Numbered from the stretch's first letter, positions 47,643 to 57,758 are shown. The stretch: DNA of 64,000 nt from Leclercia adecarboxylata (GCF_006874705.1 NZ_CP035382.1:3038001-3102000); one strand, 5' to 3'. Made by a program: numbers and translations. The notes: generated by a model from the sequence alone, not told the origin.

Positions 47643-48707
47643 ATGAAAAAAGTTGCACTTTCTTTGCTGACCCTGGGATTACTGAGTTCCCTGCCGGGCT
47701 ATGCGGCGACGCCTGCGCCGGTTCCGGCGGCCATTGCCAACCATGACGGACAGATCCGCATCGCGGTGATCCGCAACCTCGGCTCGGACGACAACACTAC
47801 CCAGTTTGTGGCCGGTGCGATTCAGGAAGGCAAAAAGCTCGGCTTTAAGGTCAGCACCTTTTTAAGCAACGGCGACGACGCCAAATTCCAGGACTTCGTT
47901 AACCAGGCGATCACCCAGAAATATGACGGCATTATCCTCTCCCAGGGACGCGATCCGTACTCCACCGCGCTGGTGAAAAAAGCCGTCGATGCCGGGATCA
48001 AGGTGGCGGTGTTCGATACCGCAGTGAACGGGGAGATCCCCGGCGTAACCGTGACCCAGCAGGATGACGCCTCCCTGACCAACCTCTCGTTTGGCCAGCT
48101 GGTGAAAGATTTCAACGGTAAGGCCAACATCATCAAGCTGTGGGTCGCCGGCTTCCCGCCGATGGAGCGTCGTCAGACCGCCTACCAGGAACTGCTGAAG
48201 CAGAACCCGGGCATCAAGGAGCTGGAGTCCATCGGCGCGGTCTCCTCAGACGTGCAGGGCGATACTGCCAACAAAGTGGGCGCGGTGCTGGCGAAATACC
48301 CGAAAGGCAAGATCGACGCTATCTGGGGCACCTGGGACGCCTTCAGCCAGGGCGCCTATAAAGCGTTGAAAGAGAACGGCCGCACCGAGATCAAACTCTA
48401 CAGCATCGACATCTCCAACCAGGATCTACAGCTGATGCGTGAAGCGGGCAGCCCGTGGGTGGTGAGCGTGGCGGTGGATCCGAAGCTGATTGGCGCCACC
48501 AACGTGCGTCTCATTGCCAACAAGATTGCCGGTGAAGCAACGCCTGCAACCTATGACTTTAAGGCGGCCGCTATTCCGCAGGCGCTGCTGTCGTCCCAGC
48601 CGGGCGCGGTGAACGTGGCATCATTAGGGAAAATCATCCCGGGCTGGGGCCAGACCGAAGACTTTATCGCCCCGTGGTTCGCGACGTTAGAAGCGAAGGC
48701 AAAATAA
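47643..48707 (+). CDS. Ribose-type periplasmic substrate-binding protein
   Basis: 354 aa. Signal peptide MKKVALSLLTLGLLSSLPGY with cleavage after AA near residue 21. Type I periplasmic fold: IAVIRNLGSDDNTTQFVAGA, DGIILSQGRDPYST, AVFDTAVNGEIPGV, IDAIWGTWDAFSQGAY. More diverged from RbsB than the SBP at 15294, with Trp-rich pocket candidates (IWGTWDAF), suggesting a different ligand. Last transporter gene; the LVIVD gene follows after a BIME. Confidence 0.88.
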   Translation: MKKVALSLLTLGLLSSLPGYAATPAPVPAAIANHDGQIRIAVIRNLGSDDNTTQFVAGAIQEGKKLGFKVSTFLSNGDDAKFQDFVNQAITQKYDGIILSQGRDPYSTALVKKAVDAGIKVAVFDTAVNGEIPGVTVTQQDDASLTNLSFGQLVKDFNGKANIIKLWVAGFPPMERRQTAYQELLKQNPGIKELESIGAVSSDVQGDTANKVGAVLAKYPKGKIDAIWGTWDAFSQGAYKALKENGRTEIKLYSIDISNQDLQLMREAGSPWVVSVAVDPKLIGATNVRLIANKIAGEATPATYDFKAAAIPQALLSSQPGAVNVASLGKIIPGWGQTEDFIAPWFATLEAKAK

Positions 48708-48708
48708 T

Positions 48709-48777
48709 GCCCGGTGGCGCTGCGCTTACCGGGCCTACGGTTTTGTAGGCCGGGTAAGGCGCAGCCGCCACCCGGCG
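48709..48777. repeat. REP pair (BIME)
   Basis: Two inverted REP units between the SBP gene and the LVIVD gene, inside a probable operon. Confidence 0.86.
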
Positions 48778-48788
48778 AAAGGCTCGAT

Positions 48789-50033
48789 ATGACTTCTCAA
48801 CTACCCACCCCCGAATACAGCCGCAATATGCGCTTAATTGGCCACAGCGACCAGGGCGGACGCCCGGACGGCGTACAGCTGATGGTGCATCGCGGCTTTG
48901 CCTATATCGGCCATATGGTGTCCCAGGGCTTTTCGATCGTCGACGTGCGCGACCCGAAAAACCCGAGGGCTGCGGGCTATGTTCCTGCGCCGCCGGGCAC
49001 CTGGAACGTGCATCTCCAGGCCCACGACGACCTGCTGCTGGTGATCAACGCCCGGGATCTGTTTGCCGATGTCCGCTTTGCTGACGAAAAGGTCTACTAC
49101 ACCCGTCAGGTGGGGGAGACGGTCAGCGACGTGCAGGACAGAGGCTGGAGCGCCGGGCTGCGCGTCTTTGATATCTCCACCCCGGATAAACCGCGGGAAA
49201 TCAGCTTCCTGTCGCTGAGTGGTATCGGCATTCACCGCATCTGGTACGTGGGCGGCCGCTGGGCCTATGTCTCGGCGCTGATCGACGGCTTTACCGATTA
49301 CATCTTCCTGACCATCGATCTGGCGGATCCGCGCAAGCCGGAAGTCGCCGGGCGCTGGTGGCTGCCGGGGATGAACCAGGCGGCAGGAGAAACGCCCGAG
49401 TGGCCGGAGGGCAAACGCTATGCCCTGCATCACGCGATTATCAATGGGGATACCGCCTACGGTAGCTGGCGCGACGGCGGCCTGACCCTGCTGGACGTAA
49501 AGGATCGCAGCCAGCCGAAACTGATCGCCCATCGCAACTGGAGCCCGCCGTTTGGCGGCGGCACCCACACCGCGCTGCCGCTGCCGGACCGGGACCTGCT
49601 GGTGGTGCTGGACGAAGCGGTGCTCGACAATCAGGAGGACGGCGAGAAGCTGATTTGGCTGTTTGATATTCGCGAGCCGTCGAACCCGGTGAGTATTGCC
49701 ACCTTCCCACAGCCGAACGAGCGGGATTACGTGGCGAAAGGGGCGCACTTCGGGCCGCACAACCTGCACGAAAACCGCCCGGGCAGCTTTGTCAGCTCAA
49801 CGTTGATTTTTGCCACGTATCAGAATGCGGGGGTGCGCGCGTACGACATTTCGAACCCGTATCGCCCGGTAGAGACCGCCGCGCTGGTGCCCGCCGCACC
49901 GGAGAAGATGATGGATACCCGGCCCAACCGCCCGCAGGTGATCCAGTCCTGCGATGTGTTTGTGGATGCGCAGGGGATTATTTACAGCACGGATTATAAC
50001 GGCGGGTTGTCGGTGATTGAGTATTTGGGGTGA
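48789..50033 (+). CDS. LVIVD-repeat beta-propeller-like protein
   Basis: 414 aa from ATG 48789 (AAAGG upstream). No signal peptide seen, so likely cytoplasmic. It contains repeated strands of the type GFSIVDVRDPKNPR, GLRVFDISTPDKP, FLTIDLADPRKPE, LTLLDVKDRSQP, IWLFDIREPSNP and VRAYDISNPYRP, i.e. about six LVIVD blades, with conserved His/Asn-rich loops (GPHNLHENRPG, RYALHHAI) that could bind a ligand or metal. No enzyme assignment can be made. Its position at the end of the sugar-type ABC operon and before mtnK suggests a role with the imported compound. Confidence 0.72.
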   Translation: MTSQLPTPEYSRNMRLIGHSDQGGRPDGVQLMVHRGFAYIGHMVSQGFSIVDVRDPKNPRAAGYVPAPPGTWNVHLQAHDDLLLVINARDLFADVRFADEKVYYTRQVGETVSDVQDRGWSAGLRVFDISTPDKPREISFLSLSGIGIHRIWYVGGRWAYVSALIDGFTDYIFLTIDLADPRKPEVAGRWWLPGMNQAAGETPEWPEGKRYALHHAIINGDTAYGSWRDGGLTLLDVKDRSQPKLIAHRNWSPPFGGGTHTALPLPDRDLLVVLDEAVLDNQEDGEKLIWLFDIREPSNPVSIATFPQPNERDYVAKGAHFGPHNLHENRPGSFVSSTLIFATYQNAGVRAYDISNPYRPVETAALVPAAPEKMMDTRPNRPQVIQSCDVFVDAQGIIYSTDYNGGLSVIEYLG

Positions 50034-50045
50034 GGGGACCGGTTT

Positions 50046-50079
50046 TGTAGGCCGGGTAAGGCGAAGCCGCCACCCGGCA
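50046..50079. repeat. Single REP unit
   Basis: GTAGGCCGGGTAAGGCGAAG followed by CCGCCACCCGGC, between the converging LVIVD and mtnK genes. Confidence 0.83.
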
Positions 50080-50096
50080 AACAGGTCGCACGCAAC

Positions 50097-51296
50097 TTAA
50101 CTGTACTGACGCACCCTTGCCACCAGTTCATCCACGCTGTCGATACGGTCAGCAATCACAATCAACGCCTTACCGAGGGTAATGGCGTGGCGCAGGCATT
50201 CGTGGCGCATCTCGTCATCGCGAATGGTATCGATATCCGCCACGTGCGACAGGCCCACGCTGCGGCGGATCAGTTCGGTGCCGCAGAAGCCAATCGCGTC
50301 CTGCCAGACCTTCTTCAGAAACGCGCTGGCATAGCCCGGCACGCCGAGCGCCGCATCGCGGGATTTTTCCGCGGCCAGGGCCTGGAAACGTTCCGCGAAG
50401 GTGGTCCACAGCTGCTGGATATCGATCAGGCGCTGCTCGCGACCGGCCGCCGCGTCGCGGATGCCGAGGTGGCCCGGCAGGCCGCAGAAGTTAAGCAGCA
50501 GGTTGCCGATCGCCGTGCCGATATCAAACCCAATCGGGCCGAAATAACCGAACTCCGCGTCAATCGCCTTCAGGCTGCCGTCGGCGACAAAAATTGAGCC
50601 GCTGTGGATGTCGCCGTGCAGCAGCGCTTCGGCCTGGGAGAAGAAGCGGTGTTTCAAGGCGGCGACGGCAATCTTCAGCTGATCGTCATTGCGCAGAGCG
50701 GCGACATCGTTTTCCAGCGCCGCCGGGTAGTTATTGCGCTCGTGGATCTGGTACGGGTCGTTGAAGAACAAATCCTCGGTGATCTCGCACATCTCCGGGT
50801 TGATGAACTGCGCTACCTGCGCCTTTTTGGCGTGCGGATGGAGGTAAAAATCGCTGGTGTGGAACAGGGTATGGGCCAGGTATTCCCCCAGCTGGCGTGC
50901 CGCCTGGGGATAATAAACGTTATTGATCAGCTCGCCGCGCCAGATCTTATGGCTTGAGAGATCTTCCATCACCATTACCGCCAGCGCCGGGTCAAAGTGG
51001 TGGATTTTCACCGTGTGCTGCGGGCTGTGCTGATAGTGCTCCACCAGGGTTTGCGCTTCGAGACGGGCGCGGTCCAGCGTCAGCGGCCAGGACTCTCCCA
51101 CGCAGCGCACGTAGGGCAGGGCCTGCTTAACGATAATGCGGCTTACGCCTTCGCTGTCGAAAATTTTGAATACCAGATTGAGGTTGCCGTCGCCCACCTC
51201 CTGCGCCTCCACCAGTGACGATGGGTTTTCGAGGCCGCCAAACTGTTGGGCGTAGGCCACGGCGTCCTGAGCGGTAAAGGTACGGTATTGCGACAT
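50097..51296 (-). CDS. mtnK: 5-methylthioribose kinase
   Basis: 399-aa kinase that phosphorylates methylthioribose, the entry step of methionine salvage. APH-like fold with [11 protein letters not shown] (nucleotide loop), [17 protein letters not shown], catalytic [13 protein letters not shown] and [20 protein letters not shown] 51296 with AGGAA upstream. Divergent from mtnA across three tandem met boxes. Confidence 0.95.
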   Translation of the reverse strand: MSQYRTFTAQDAVAYAQQFGGLENPSSLVEAQEVGDGNLNLVFKIFDSEGVSRIIVKQALPYVRCVGESWPLTLDRARLEAQTLVEHYQHSPQHTVKIHHFDPALAVMVMEDLSSHKIWRGELINNVYYPQAARQLGEYLAHTLFHTSDFYLHPHAKKAQVAQFINPEMCEITEDLFFNDPYQIHERNNYPAALENDVAALRNDDQLKIAVAALKHRFFSQAEALLHGDIHSGSIFVADGSLKAIDAEFGYFGPIGFDIGTAIGNLLLNFCGLPGHLGIRDAAAGREQRLIDIQQLWTTFAERFQALAAEKSRDAALGVPGYASAFLKKVWQDAIGFCGTELIRRSVGLSHVADIDTIRDDEMRHECLRHAITLGKALIVIADRIDSVDELVARVRQYS

Positions 51297-51325
51297 TGCC
51301 AGTTCCTCATCTGTTCCGGTAATAA

Positions 51326-51349
51326 AGACATTTAGACGTCTATACATCT
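51326..51349. promoter_or_regulatory. MetJ operator (three tandem met boxes)
   Basis: AGACATTT-AGACGTCT-ATACATCT. The middle box is the exact consensus AGACGTCT and the flanking boxes match at five and six positions. Placed in the divergent mtnK-mtnA promoter region, so MetJ-SAM should repress both. Confidence 0.85.
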
Positions 51350-51401
51350 GAATTTTATCCTGACACAATGTGCTACAACAACGCAACAGAGAATTAACGA
51401 C

Positions 51402-52430
51402 ATGCAGAGATTACAGACGACCAGCCTGCGGGTGACGGAAAATCAGCTATTTATTCTCGACCAACAGGCGCTTCCGCAGGAGAAACGCTGGCTGGATGCG
51501 TCCACGGTTGACGCGCTGGTGGGGCATATTCACGCCCTGCGCGTGCGGGGGGCGCCGCTGATTGGTCTCTCTGCCAGCCTGCTGTTAGCGCTGCTGGCGG
51601 AAAACGGCCACCGCCGGGATCGGCTGGCGGCGGCGCTGGAAACGTTGCGGGCCTCGCGCCCGACGGCGGTAAACCTGATGAACAATCTCGACCGTATGAA
51701 GCAGGCGCTGTGGCAGGAAGATTATGTCCCGGCGCTGGTGGCCGAGGCGCTGCGTCTGATCGACGAAGACAAGCGGCTCTGTGATGCCATCGCGCAGGCG
51801 GGAAGCCAGCTGGTGAAGCCGGGTAGCCGCCTGCTGACCCACTGCAATACCGGCGGGCTGGCGACGGCGGGTGTCGGCACCGCGCTGGGAGTGATTGCTC
51901 TTGCGCATCAGCAGGGCAACGTCAGCAACGTCTGGGTGGATGAAACCCGTCCGCTGTTGCAGGGCGGCAGATTAACCGCCTGGGAGCTGGGCGAGCTGGG
52001 TGTGCCCTATCAGTTGATTACCGATTCGATGGCCGCCAGCCTGATGGCCAAAGGCCAGGTGGACGCGGTATGGGTCGGGGCAGACAGGATTGCCGCCAAC
52101 GGCGATGTGGCGAACAAAATCGGCACCTATTCCCTGGCGGTGCTGGCGAAATTCCACGGTATTCCGTTTTACGTGGCGGCACCGCAAACCACCCTCGATC
52201 CAGCGTGCCCGAACGGTGACGCTATCCCGATTGAGCAGCGCGATGCCCGGGAAGTGACCGGCGTGGCAGGGAGTTTTGGCGCGGTGCAGTGGGCGCCGCT
52301 TGATGCGAGGGTCTATAATCCGGCGTTCGACGTCACGCCTGCGGCGCTGATTAGCGGCTGGGTGCTGGATAGCGGGGTGGTGCTGCCGGAAGATGTGGAA
52401 GAAGGGATTTTTCGCAGCGGTGCGGTCTGA
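51402..52430 (+). CDS. mtnA: 5-methylthioribose-1-phosphate isomerase
   Basis: 342-aa enzyme converting methylthioribose 1-phosphate to methylthioribulose 1-phosphate. eIF2B-alpha-like fold with [14 protein letters not shown], catalytic Cys in [16 protein letters not shown], and Asp in [17 protein letters not shown]. Divergent from mtnK; a BIME separates it from mtnD. Confidence 0.95.
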   Translation: MQRLQTTSLRVTENQLFILDQQALPQEKRWLDASTVDALVGHIHALRVRGAPLIGLSASLLLALLAENGHRRDRLAAALETLRASRPTAVNLMNNLDRMKQALWQEDYVPALVAEALRLIDEDKRLCDAIAQAGSQLVKPGSRLLTHCNTGGLATAGVGTALGVIALAHQQGNVSNVWVDETRPLLQGGRLTAWELGELGVPYQLITDSMAASLMAKGQVDAVWVGADRIAANGDVANKIGTYSLAVLAKFHGIPFYVAAPQTTLDPACPNGDAIPIEQRDAREVTGVAGSFGAVQWAPLDARVYNPAFDVTPAALISGWVLDSGVVLPEDVEEGIFRSGAV

Positions 52431-52434
52431 GTAA

Positions 52435-52510
52435 TGCCGGGTGGCGGCTTCGCCTTACCCGGCCTACAACACCTGGTTTGTCGGCCCGTGCAAGCGCAGC
52501 GCCGCCGGGC
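52435..52510. repeat. REP pair (BIME)
   Basis: Two inverted REP units between the converging mtnA and mtnD genes. Confidence 0.86.
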
Positions 52511-52522
52511 AGGGCAGGGTGC

Positions 52523-53065
52523 CTACGGCAATCGTGGATACGCATCCGCAATCGCATCGCCCGTGAACTGCGCCACCCAGCCTTCCGGGTTATCGAAAAT
52601 ACGAATGGCGGTAAAGTTCGGCTCGGAACCCATATCAAACCAGTGCGGCGTGCCGGCGGGCACCGAGATCAGATCGTTTTTCTCGCACAGCACCTGATAC
52701 ACCTGGTCATCAATGTGCAGGCAGAACAGCCCGGCACCTTCGACAAAGAAACGCACTTCATCTTCACCGTGGGTATGTTCATTGAGAAACTTCGCGCGCA
52801 GGGCCTCTTTTTGCGGGTTGTCCGCCCGCAGGCTGATCACATCCCAGCTCTGGTAGCCTTTCTCTGCCACCAGCCTGTCGATGGCGTGCTGATAGGCATT
52901 AATCACTGCGTCAGCAGTCGGATCGCGGCCTAAATCGCGGTCGGCTTCCCAGCGTTCAAATCGGACGCCACGGGCATTCAGCTGCTGCTGGATCGCCTCA
53001 GGGTCGGTGCTGTGCCACTGCGGCTCGCGGGCTTCTTTATCTGAAAAAATGGTCAATGCGCTCAT
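52523..53065 (-). CDS. mtnD: Acireductone dioxygenase
   Basis: 180-aa cupin that oxidises acireductone to the 2-oxo precursor of methionine plus formate (Fe form) or to methylthiopropionate, formate and CO (Ni form). Metal ligands lie in [18 protein letters not shown] (H-x-H and Glu) and in the later TPHWFDMG His. Its start overlaps the mtnC stop by four bases. Confidence 0.95.
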   Translation of the reverse strand: MSALTIFSDKEAREPQWHSTDPEAIQQQLNARGVRFERWEADRDLGRDPTADAVINAYQHAIDRLVAEKGYQSWDVISLRADNPQKEALRAKFLNEHTHGEDEVRFFVEGAGLFCLHIDDQVYQVLCEKNDLISVPAGTPHWFDMGSEPNFTAIRIFDNPEGWVAQFTGDAIADAYPRLP

Positions 53066-53751
53066 GAAGGGATCTGCTCCGGATTAATGTCGTCGAACTG
53101 GTGCACCTGATGATGATGGCTGGCGCCGTCGTCATCGCCGCGAATCAATTGCAGGGTGCGAAAACCCGCCTGTTCCGCGGCGTCCAGCTCCTGATGGATA
53201 TCCGACAGGAACAGGATCTGCGAGGGCGCAAGGTTAATCTGTGCCGCAATAGTCTGATACGACTGCACATCGCGCTTGGCGCCGATGTGGGTATCGAAAT
53301 AGCCGCTGAACAGATGAGTAATATCACCTTCGTCGCTGTAGCCAAATAACAGTTTTTGCGCTGCCACGGACCCCGATGAATAAACATACAAATCAATGCC
53401 CTGCGACTTCCATTTTTCCAGCGAAGGGAGAACGTCAGGGTAGAGATGACCGGTAAAGTCGCCGTTGACGTAGCCATCCTGCCAGATGATCCCCTGCAGC
53501 GCTTTCAGGGCTGTCGATTTGCGGTCTTCGTCCATAAAGGCGAACAGGGTGTCGATCAGATCGCGGGTGCTGGCCTGCGGCTCGGCAATCTCTTCACGCA
53601 GATTGTCCAGAATGGTGTTGACCGGTTCAGCATACTGCTGGGCGGTGACAAAGGCCGCCAGCCGCTCGCGCGCGTAGGGGAACAGGACATTATGGACAAA
53701 ACGAATATCGCTGGTGGTGCCTTCAATATCCGTCACAATCGCGCGAATCAT
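53062..53751 (-). CDS. mtnC: Enolase-phosphatase E1
   Basis: 229-aa HAD-family enzyme that enolises and then dephosphorylates 2,3-diketo-5-methylthiopentyl-1-phosphate. Motif [21 protein letters not shown], motif [10 protein letters not shown], motif [15 protein letters not shown]. The ATG at 53751 overlaps the mtnB stop; a longer reading would lie inside mtnB. Confidence 0.95.
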   Translation of the reverse strand: MIRAIVTDIEGTTSDIRFVHNVLFPYARERLAAFVTAQQYAEPVNTILDNLREEIAEPQASTRDLIDTLFAFMDEDRKSTALKALQGIIWQDGYVNGDFTGHLYPDVLPSLEKWKSQGIDLYVYSSGSVAAQKLLFGYSDEGDITHLFSGYFDTHIGAKRDVQSYQTIAAQINLAPSQILFLSDIHQELDAAEQAGFRTLQLIRGDDDGASHHHQVHQFDDINPEQIPS

Positions 53752-54362
53752 ACTCTCTCCAGTTGTCGTAAACGCATCTCGCACTCGAACAAAAATTCGA
53801 GGCCTTCAAGGTGACGCCGGGCCTCTGCCACGTCGCGTCCCCAGCAGGTTAAGCCATGACCGCGCAGAAGAAAACCATAATTAAGCGGACGTTCCTGAGC
53901 GTAATGGGCAATGCGGGAGGCCAGGGCGTCGATGTCCTGGTCGTTGTCGAACACGGCGATCGGCACGGTATCAAGATGGCTGGTCTGGCCGCTGAGGGAT
54001 TTCTGCATTTCAAAGCCGCTGATATGTAGCTCCGGCGCTTTGACCAGTCGCGACAGCACCGTGGCGTTGACGGTGTGGACATGCAGCACCGCGTTGGCCT
54101 CGGGGAAGAGGCGATAGACCAGGGTATGCAGGCCGGTTTCCGCCGAAGGTTTCCGCCCGGAGGGGGCGCGGTTGGTGGCAATCTCAACCTGCAGAAAGTC
54201 ATCGGGGGTCAGGCTGCCTTTGTCTTTGCCGGATTCGCTGAGCCAGCACCAGCTGGCGTCCTGACGTACGGACATGTTGCCGCCGGTGGCGGGGGCCCAG
54301 CCCTTTGCGCCGATCCAGTGACAGGCCTCGACCAGGGATGTGAGTTGCAGGTTGTCTGTCAT
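53748..54362 (-). CDS. mtnB: Methylthioribulose-1-phosphate dehydratase
   Basis: 204-aa class II aldolase-like zinc dehydratase. [29 protein letters not shown] (zinc His pair), and the C-terminal RGHGLTCWG zinc His. ATG 54362 with GAGG eight bases upstream. First gene of mtnBCD, divergent from mtnE under met boxes. Confidence 0.94.
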   Translation of the reverse strand: MTDNLQLTSLVEACHWIGAKGWAPATGGNMSVRQDASWCWLSESGKDKGSLTPDDFLQVEIATNRAPSGRKPSAETGLHTLVYRLFPEANAVLHVHTVNATVLSRLVKAPELHISGFEMQKSLSGQTSHLDTVPIAVFDNDQDIDALASRIAHYAQERPLNYGFLLRGHGLTCWGRDVAEARRHLEGLEFLFECEMRLRQLERV

Positions 54363-54391
54363 CCTTCTTACCTCTTCGGCAGGAATATCAT

Positions 54392-54415
54392 TATGGTTTA
54401 GACGTCTAAGCGTCT
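54392..54415. promoter_or_regulatory. MetJ operator between mtnB and mtnE
   Basis: Exact AGACGTCT (54400-54407) followed by AAGCGTCT (six of eight); the preceding 8-mer TATGGTTT is a poor match. Serves the divergent mtnBCD and mtnE promoters. Confidence 0.8.
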
Positions 54416-54482
54416 TGATTGCCAAATACTAACATCGTGTTATAGTGGCAGCAACATATGTATTACATACAGGCCCGTCGAA

Positions 54483-55643
54483 ATGAGTAATAAACCCTTG
54501 ATTCCAGAGAGTAAACTTCCAGGTCTCGGCACCACCATCTTTACGCAGATGAGTGCCCTGGCGCAGCAGCACAAGGCGATTAATCTGTCGCAGGGTTTTC
54601 CTGATTTCAATGGCCCAGACTATCTGCAACAGCGGCTGGCTCACCATGTGGCGAACGGCGCTAACCAGTACGCGCCTATGACCGGGGCCCAGCCGCTGCG
54701 CGAGGCGATTGCCGATAAAACCGCCGAACTGTATGGCTATCAACCGGATGCAAACAGTGAGATCACCGTGACCGCAGGGGCGACCGAAGCGCTGTACGCG
54801 GCGATCACCGCCCTGGTACGGACCGGCGATGAGGTGATCTGCTTTGATCCGAGCTACGACAGCTATGCCCCGGCAATTGAATTGTCGGGCGGCGTAGTCA
54901 AGCGGGTGGCGCTCCAGCCGCCGCATTTCCGCCCGGACTGGCAGGCCTTTGCGGCATTGCTGAGCGAGAAAACCCGGCTGGTCATTTTGAATACCCCGCA
55001 TAACCCGTCGGCGACGGTATGGCAGCAGGCAGATTTCGCCGCGCTCTGGCAGGCCATTGCCGAACGTGAGATTTATGTTCTGAGCGATGAGGTGTACGAG
55101 CACATCTGCTTTGTTGAGGCGGGGCATGCCAGCGTGCTGGCCCATCCGCAGCTGCGCGAGCGGGCGATTGCCGTCTCCTCGTTCGGGAAAACCTTCCACA
55201 TGACCGGCTGGAAAGTGGGCTACTGCGTGGCACCTGCGGCCATTAGCGCCGAGCTGCGTAAGGTGCATCAGTTCCTCACCTTTGCGGTCAATACCCCGGC
55301 CCAGCTGGCGATTGCCGATATGCTGCGCAATCAGCCGGAACATTACCGTGAACTGCCTGACTTTTATCGCGCCCGCCGGGATCTGTTTATCGAGGCCCTG
55401 AGCGCCAGCCGGCTGGAGATTTTACCCTGCGAAGGGACCTATTTCCTGCTGGCTGACTACAGCGCCATTTCCGATCTCGATGACGTCAGTTTTTGCCAGT
55501 GGTTAACCAAAGAGGTGGGGGTGGCGGCCATCCCGCTATCGGTATTCTGTGCCGACGCGTTCCCGCACAAGCTTATTCGACTCTGCTTTGCCAAACAGGA
55601 AACCACGCTGCTGGCGGCGGCGGAACGGCTGAAAAAACTATAA
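54483..55643 (+). CDS. mtnE: Methionine aminotransferase (2-oxo-4-methylthiobutanoate transaminase)
   Basis: 386-aa PLP enzyme, equivalent to E. coli YbdL, that transaminates 2-oxo-4-methylthiobutanoate to methionine, the final salvage step. Class I/II aminotransferase motifs: INLSQGFPDFNGPDYL, NTPHNPSATVW, LSDEVYEHICF, and the PLP Lys in SSFGKTFHMTGWKVGY. Divergent from mtnBCD. A terminator follows (55671-55709). Confidence 0.94.
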   Translation: MSNKPLIPESKLPGLGTTIFTQMSALAQQHKAINLSQGFPDFNGPDYLQQRLAHHVANGANQYAPMTGAQPLREAIADKTAELYGYQPDANSEITVTAGATEALYAAITALVRTGDEVICFDPSYDSYAPAIELSGGVVKRVALQPPHFRPDWQAFAALLSEKTRLVILNTPHNPSATVWQQADFAALWQAIAEREIYVLSDEVYEHICFVEAGHASVLAHPQLRERAIAVSSFGKTFHMTGWKVGYCVAPAAISAELRKVHQFLTFAVNTPAQLAIADMLRNQPEHYRELPDFYRARRDLFIEALSASRLEILPCEGTYFLLADYSAISDLDDVSFCQWLTKEVGVAAIPLSVFCADAFPHKLIRLCFAKQETTLLAAAERLKKL

Positions 55644-55670
55644 CGAAATATGTTGAAACCGACATAATTT

Positions 55671-55709
55671 AATACGCAGATTTATTAAATAACGTCTGCG
55701 TATTTATTT
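55671..55709 (+). terminator. mtnE terminator
   Basis: AATACGCAGA/TCTGCGTATT stem with a 14-base AT-rich loop followed by TATTT. It may act in both directions, as ybdO converges. Confidence 0.72.
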
Positions 55710-55753
55710 GACGGGAATATTAACAAATAATTATATTTCTCCGTCGGGTTTTC

Positions 55754-56668
55754 TTAGTCATATTGAAAATCTTCATTGCTGATTTGCTCAATGAAATTCG
55801 AAAATACTGTGCTAGTTAATGCAGTGCGGTTATACATCATGTAGACATCCGCGGCGGGTAACGTAACGGGAGCATCAATTTTTTTCAACTTAAAGGCATC
55901 ACGATACTTTTCGTATACCGCTTCAGGAACAAAGCCCAATAAATTAGAGGAGCTGATCATTGTAATGAGCGAGAAAAATGAGTCGCAGCGAAAGGCAATT
56001 TTCCTCTCCGGGAAAGCGCTTTCTGCCTGTGCCTGAAAGCTTTTTACGCCCGGCTCTTCGCTCATAAATAAAGTATATTTTTCATTGCTCAACTCTTCCA
56101 GCGTTGCCGCGTCGCCTATGCGAGGGTGAGCTTCACGGCACACAATCACCATCGGTAAATGGATAAAGTGGGAGCAGACAATAGAGCGGTTGGAGACGGA
56201 AGCGAATGAGAAGACCAGATCGGCTTTACGGTAGGCTAACAGATCTTCTGCCGAGTCGACAGACAGCAGCATGTCATGAAATTCGACCTCATAGTTATGC
56301 TCCCGCATCAACAGCTTCATCGAGCCGATCATCCGGTTTTGCGTCAGAACCTGCGGGCAGTAGATAACAAAGTTCTTCTTCAGCGCCGAGCCGTGCATGA
56401 TGTTAATCGTCTGCTCGATCTGGTTCAGATTCTGTTCAAGATGTTTATGTAAATTGACGCCTACCGTGGTCGGGGAGATGCCTTTACCGGAGCGGATAAA
56501 CAGCGGGTCGTTCAGCTGATTACGCAGCCGTTGCAGAGACTGGCTTACCGCAGAAGGGGTAATAAAGAGCGTCTCCGCTGCCTTGCTGATACTGAGATGC
56601 TGATAAATGCACTCAAAAATTACCAGCAGATTAAGGTCAAATTTTTTCAGATCGTAGAGATTAGCCAT
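55754..56668 (-). CDS. ybdO: LysR-type transcriptional regulator YbdO
   Basis: 304 aa. The N-terminus MANLYDLKKFDLNLLVIFEC is as in E. coli YbdO; winged HTH at about residues 25-50 (SISKAAETLFITPSAVSQSL), followed by an LTTR ligand domain. The E. coli protein has been linked to citrate-related control; the target here is not evident. Between mtnE and dsbG; E. coli ybdM and ybdN are missing from this interval. Confidence 0.9.
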   Translation of the reverse strand: MANLYDLKKFDLNLLVIFECIYQHLSISKAAETLFITPSAVSQSLQRLRNQLNDPLFIRSGKGISPTTVGVNLHKHLEQNLNQIEQTINIMHGSALKKNFVIYCPQVLTQNRMIGSMKLLMREHNYEVEFHDMLLSVDSAEDLLAYRKADLVFSFASVSNRSIVCSHFIHLPMVIVCREAHPRIGDAATLEELSNEKYTLFMSEEPGVKSFQAQAESAFPERKIAFRCDSFFSLITMISSSNLLGFVPEAVYEKYRDAFKLKKIDAPVTLPAADVYMMYNRTALTSTVFSNFIEQISNEDFQYD

Positions 56669-56849
56669 GATTCGTCCTGATTAGCTGTCTGAATAGTGTT
56701 ATCACATACAGGATAACTATAGAAGTAAGTTAGCCATTCACCATCCATTTGATCGGATAACTTAACTGATTTTAAATTTCAACTTAATATATCATGGCTG
56801 TAGATTAATGAAATAAAAGCCCAGCAATTACTACAATAATTTTGTCCTT

Positions 56850-56884
56850 AAAAAGGCGGGCGGAATTATTGCTATTCCGCCGCC
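56850..56884 (-). terminator. dsbG terminator
   Basis: On the minus strand, a GC-rich stem (GGCGGAAT/ATTCCGCC plus flanking pairs) followed by CTTTTTAAGG, about ten bases after the dsbG stop. Confidence 0.8.
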
Positions 56885-56893
56885 GTTCAGGTA

Positions 56894-57640
56894 TTACGGC
56901 GTTCCCATCATCATATTAAGTTGTTCTTTATCCGGTAATCCGACAACCTGCTGTAATTCATTCTGGTTATTCATGTAATACAGCGCGGGGGTGGCCTCTG
57001 CGCCAAGATCGTCCATGATCGACTGATTATCTTTCAACGTTTTAATTAGGGCAGGAGACGGGGTCTGCGGCACCTTAAGCGCCATTTTTCCGCCAGATTG
57101 TTCGTAGTCATGCCAGCTTTTCGCCGGATCCTTTGCGGCGAGAATGGCCGCTGCCGCGCCGGTGCTTTCAGGCTTGATAACCCCTACCAGCAACGTACGT
57201 AGCTGCACCTTGCCTGACTCGACCCACGGACGCGCCTGCTGCCAGAATTGCAGGCAGTAAGGGCAGTAAGGATCGGCGAAAACATAGATCACCCGCGGGG
57301 CGTCTTTGTTCCCCTCAAGCAGCCAGTGGGCCTTCTCCATACGCTGCCAGAGTTCGCGTCCGGCAGGCGCGTACAGCTCTTGCTGGATCACCTGCTCGCT
57401 CAGGTTTTTGCCTTGCTCATCGTACATGTACCCGGAAATGGCATGTTTGCCATCCGGCGTCAGGTAGATGGTGACCCCCATGTCCTGATACTTGCCCAGC
57501 CAGCCCTTCATGCCGCCGGGCGCCTCAAAGGATTTGATAATGGTGATACCTTGTTTTTCAACGGCTTTTACCGGGGCCGGTAACTCTTCGGCATGGACGA
57601 CGAAGGGGAATAACGCGAGGAGCAGGGCGGGTCTTAACAT
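56894..57640 (-). CDS. dsbG: Periplasmic disulfide isomerase/chaperone DsbG
   Basis: 248 aa, homodimeric thioredoxin-fold protein protecting single cysteines and correcting disulfides in the periplasm. Signal peptide [18 protein letters not shown]-terminal dimerisation domain; redox centre DPYCPYC; cis-Pro region EATPALYY. Divergent from ahpC with an OxyR-type site between, as in E. coli where both are OxyR targets. Confidence 0.94.
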   Translation of the reverse strand: MLRPALLLALFPFVVHAEELPAPVKAVEKQGITIIKSFEAPGGMKGWLGKYQDMGVTIYLTPDGKHAISGYMYDEQGKNLSEQVIQQELYAPAGRELWQRMEKAHWLLEGNKDAPRVIYVFADPYCPYCLQFWQQARPWVESGKVQLRTLLVGVIKPESTGAAAAILAAKDPAKSWHDYEQSGGKMALKVPQTPSPALIKTLKDNQSIMDDLGAEATPALYYMNNQNELQQVVGLPDKEQLNMMMGTP

Positions 57641-57684
57641 GATTAATCCTTAAAAAATCAATACCAAAGAACGGGTTCGGTAAA

Positions 57685-57703
57685 ACCTATCGCAATCATA
57701 GGT
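57685..57703. promoter_or_regulatory. OxyR-type binding site between dsbG and ahpC
   Basis: ACCTATCGCAATCATAGGT contains CTAT-N7-ATAG, the core of the OxyR consensus. Its centre is about 65 bases before the predicted start of the downstream promoter, a normal activating position. Confidence 0.68.
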
Positions 57704-57723
57704 ATTTTTACCCTGTCAGCCAA

Positions 57724-57752
57724 TTGCCCTTTCTGTGGGTGGGTGGTGTAAT
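57724..57752 (+). promoter_or_regulatory. Distal ahpC promoter (OxyR-dependent candidate)
   Basis: TTGCCC (57724-57729), 17-base spacer, TGTAAT (57747-57752). A second possible promoter, TTGTTA-N18-GATAAA, lies at 57897-57926, beyond the intrinsic terminator. Confidence 0.55.
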
Positions 57753-57758
57753 CCACTT

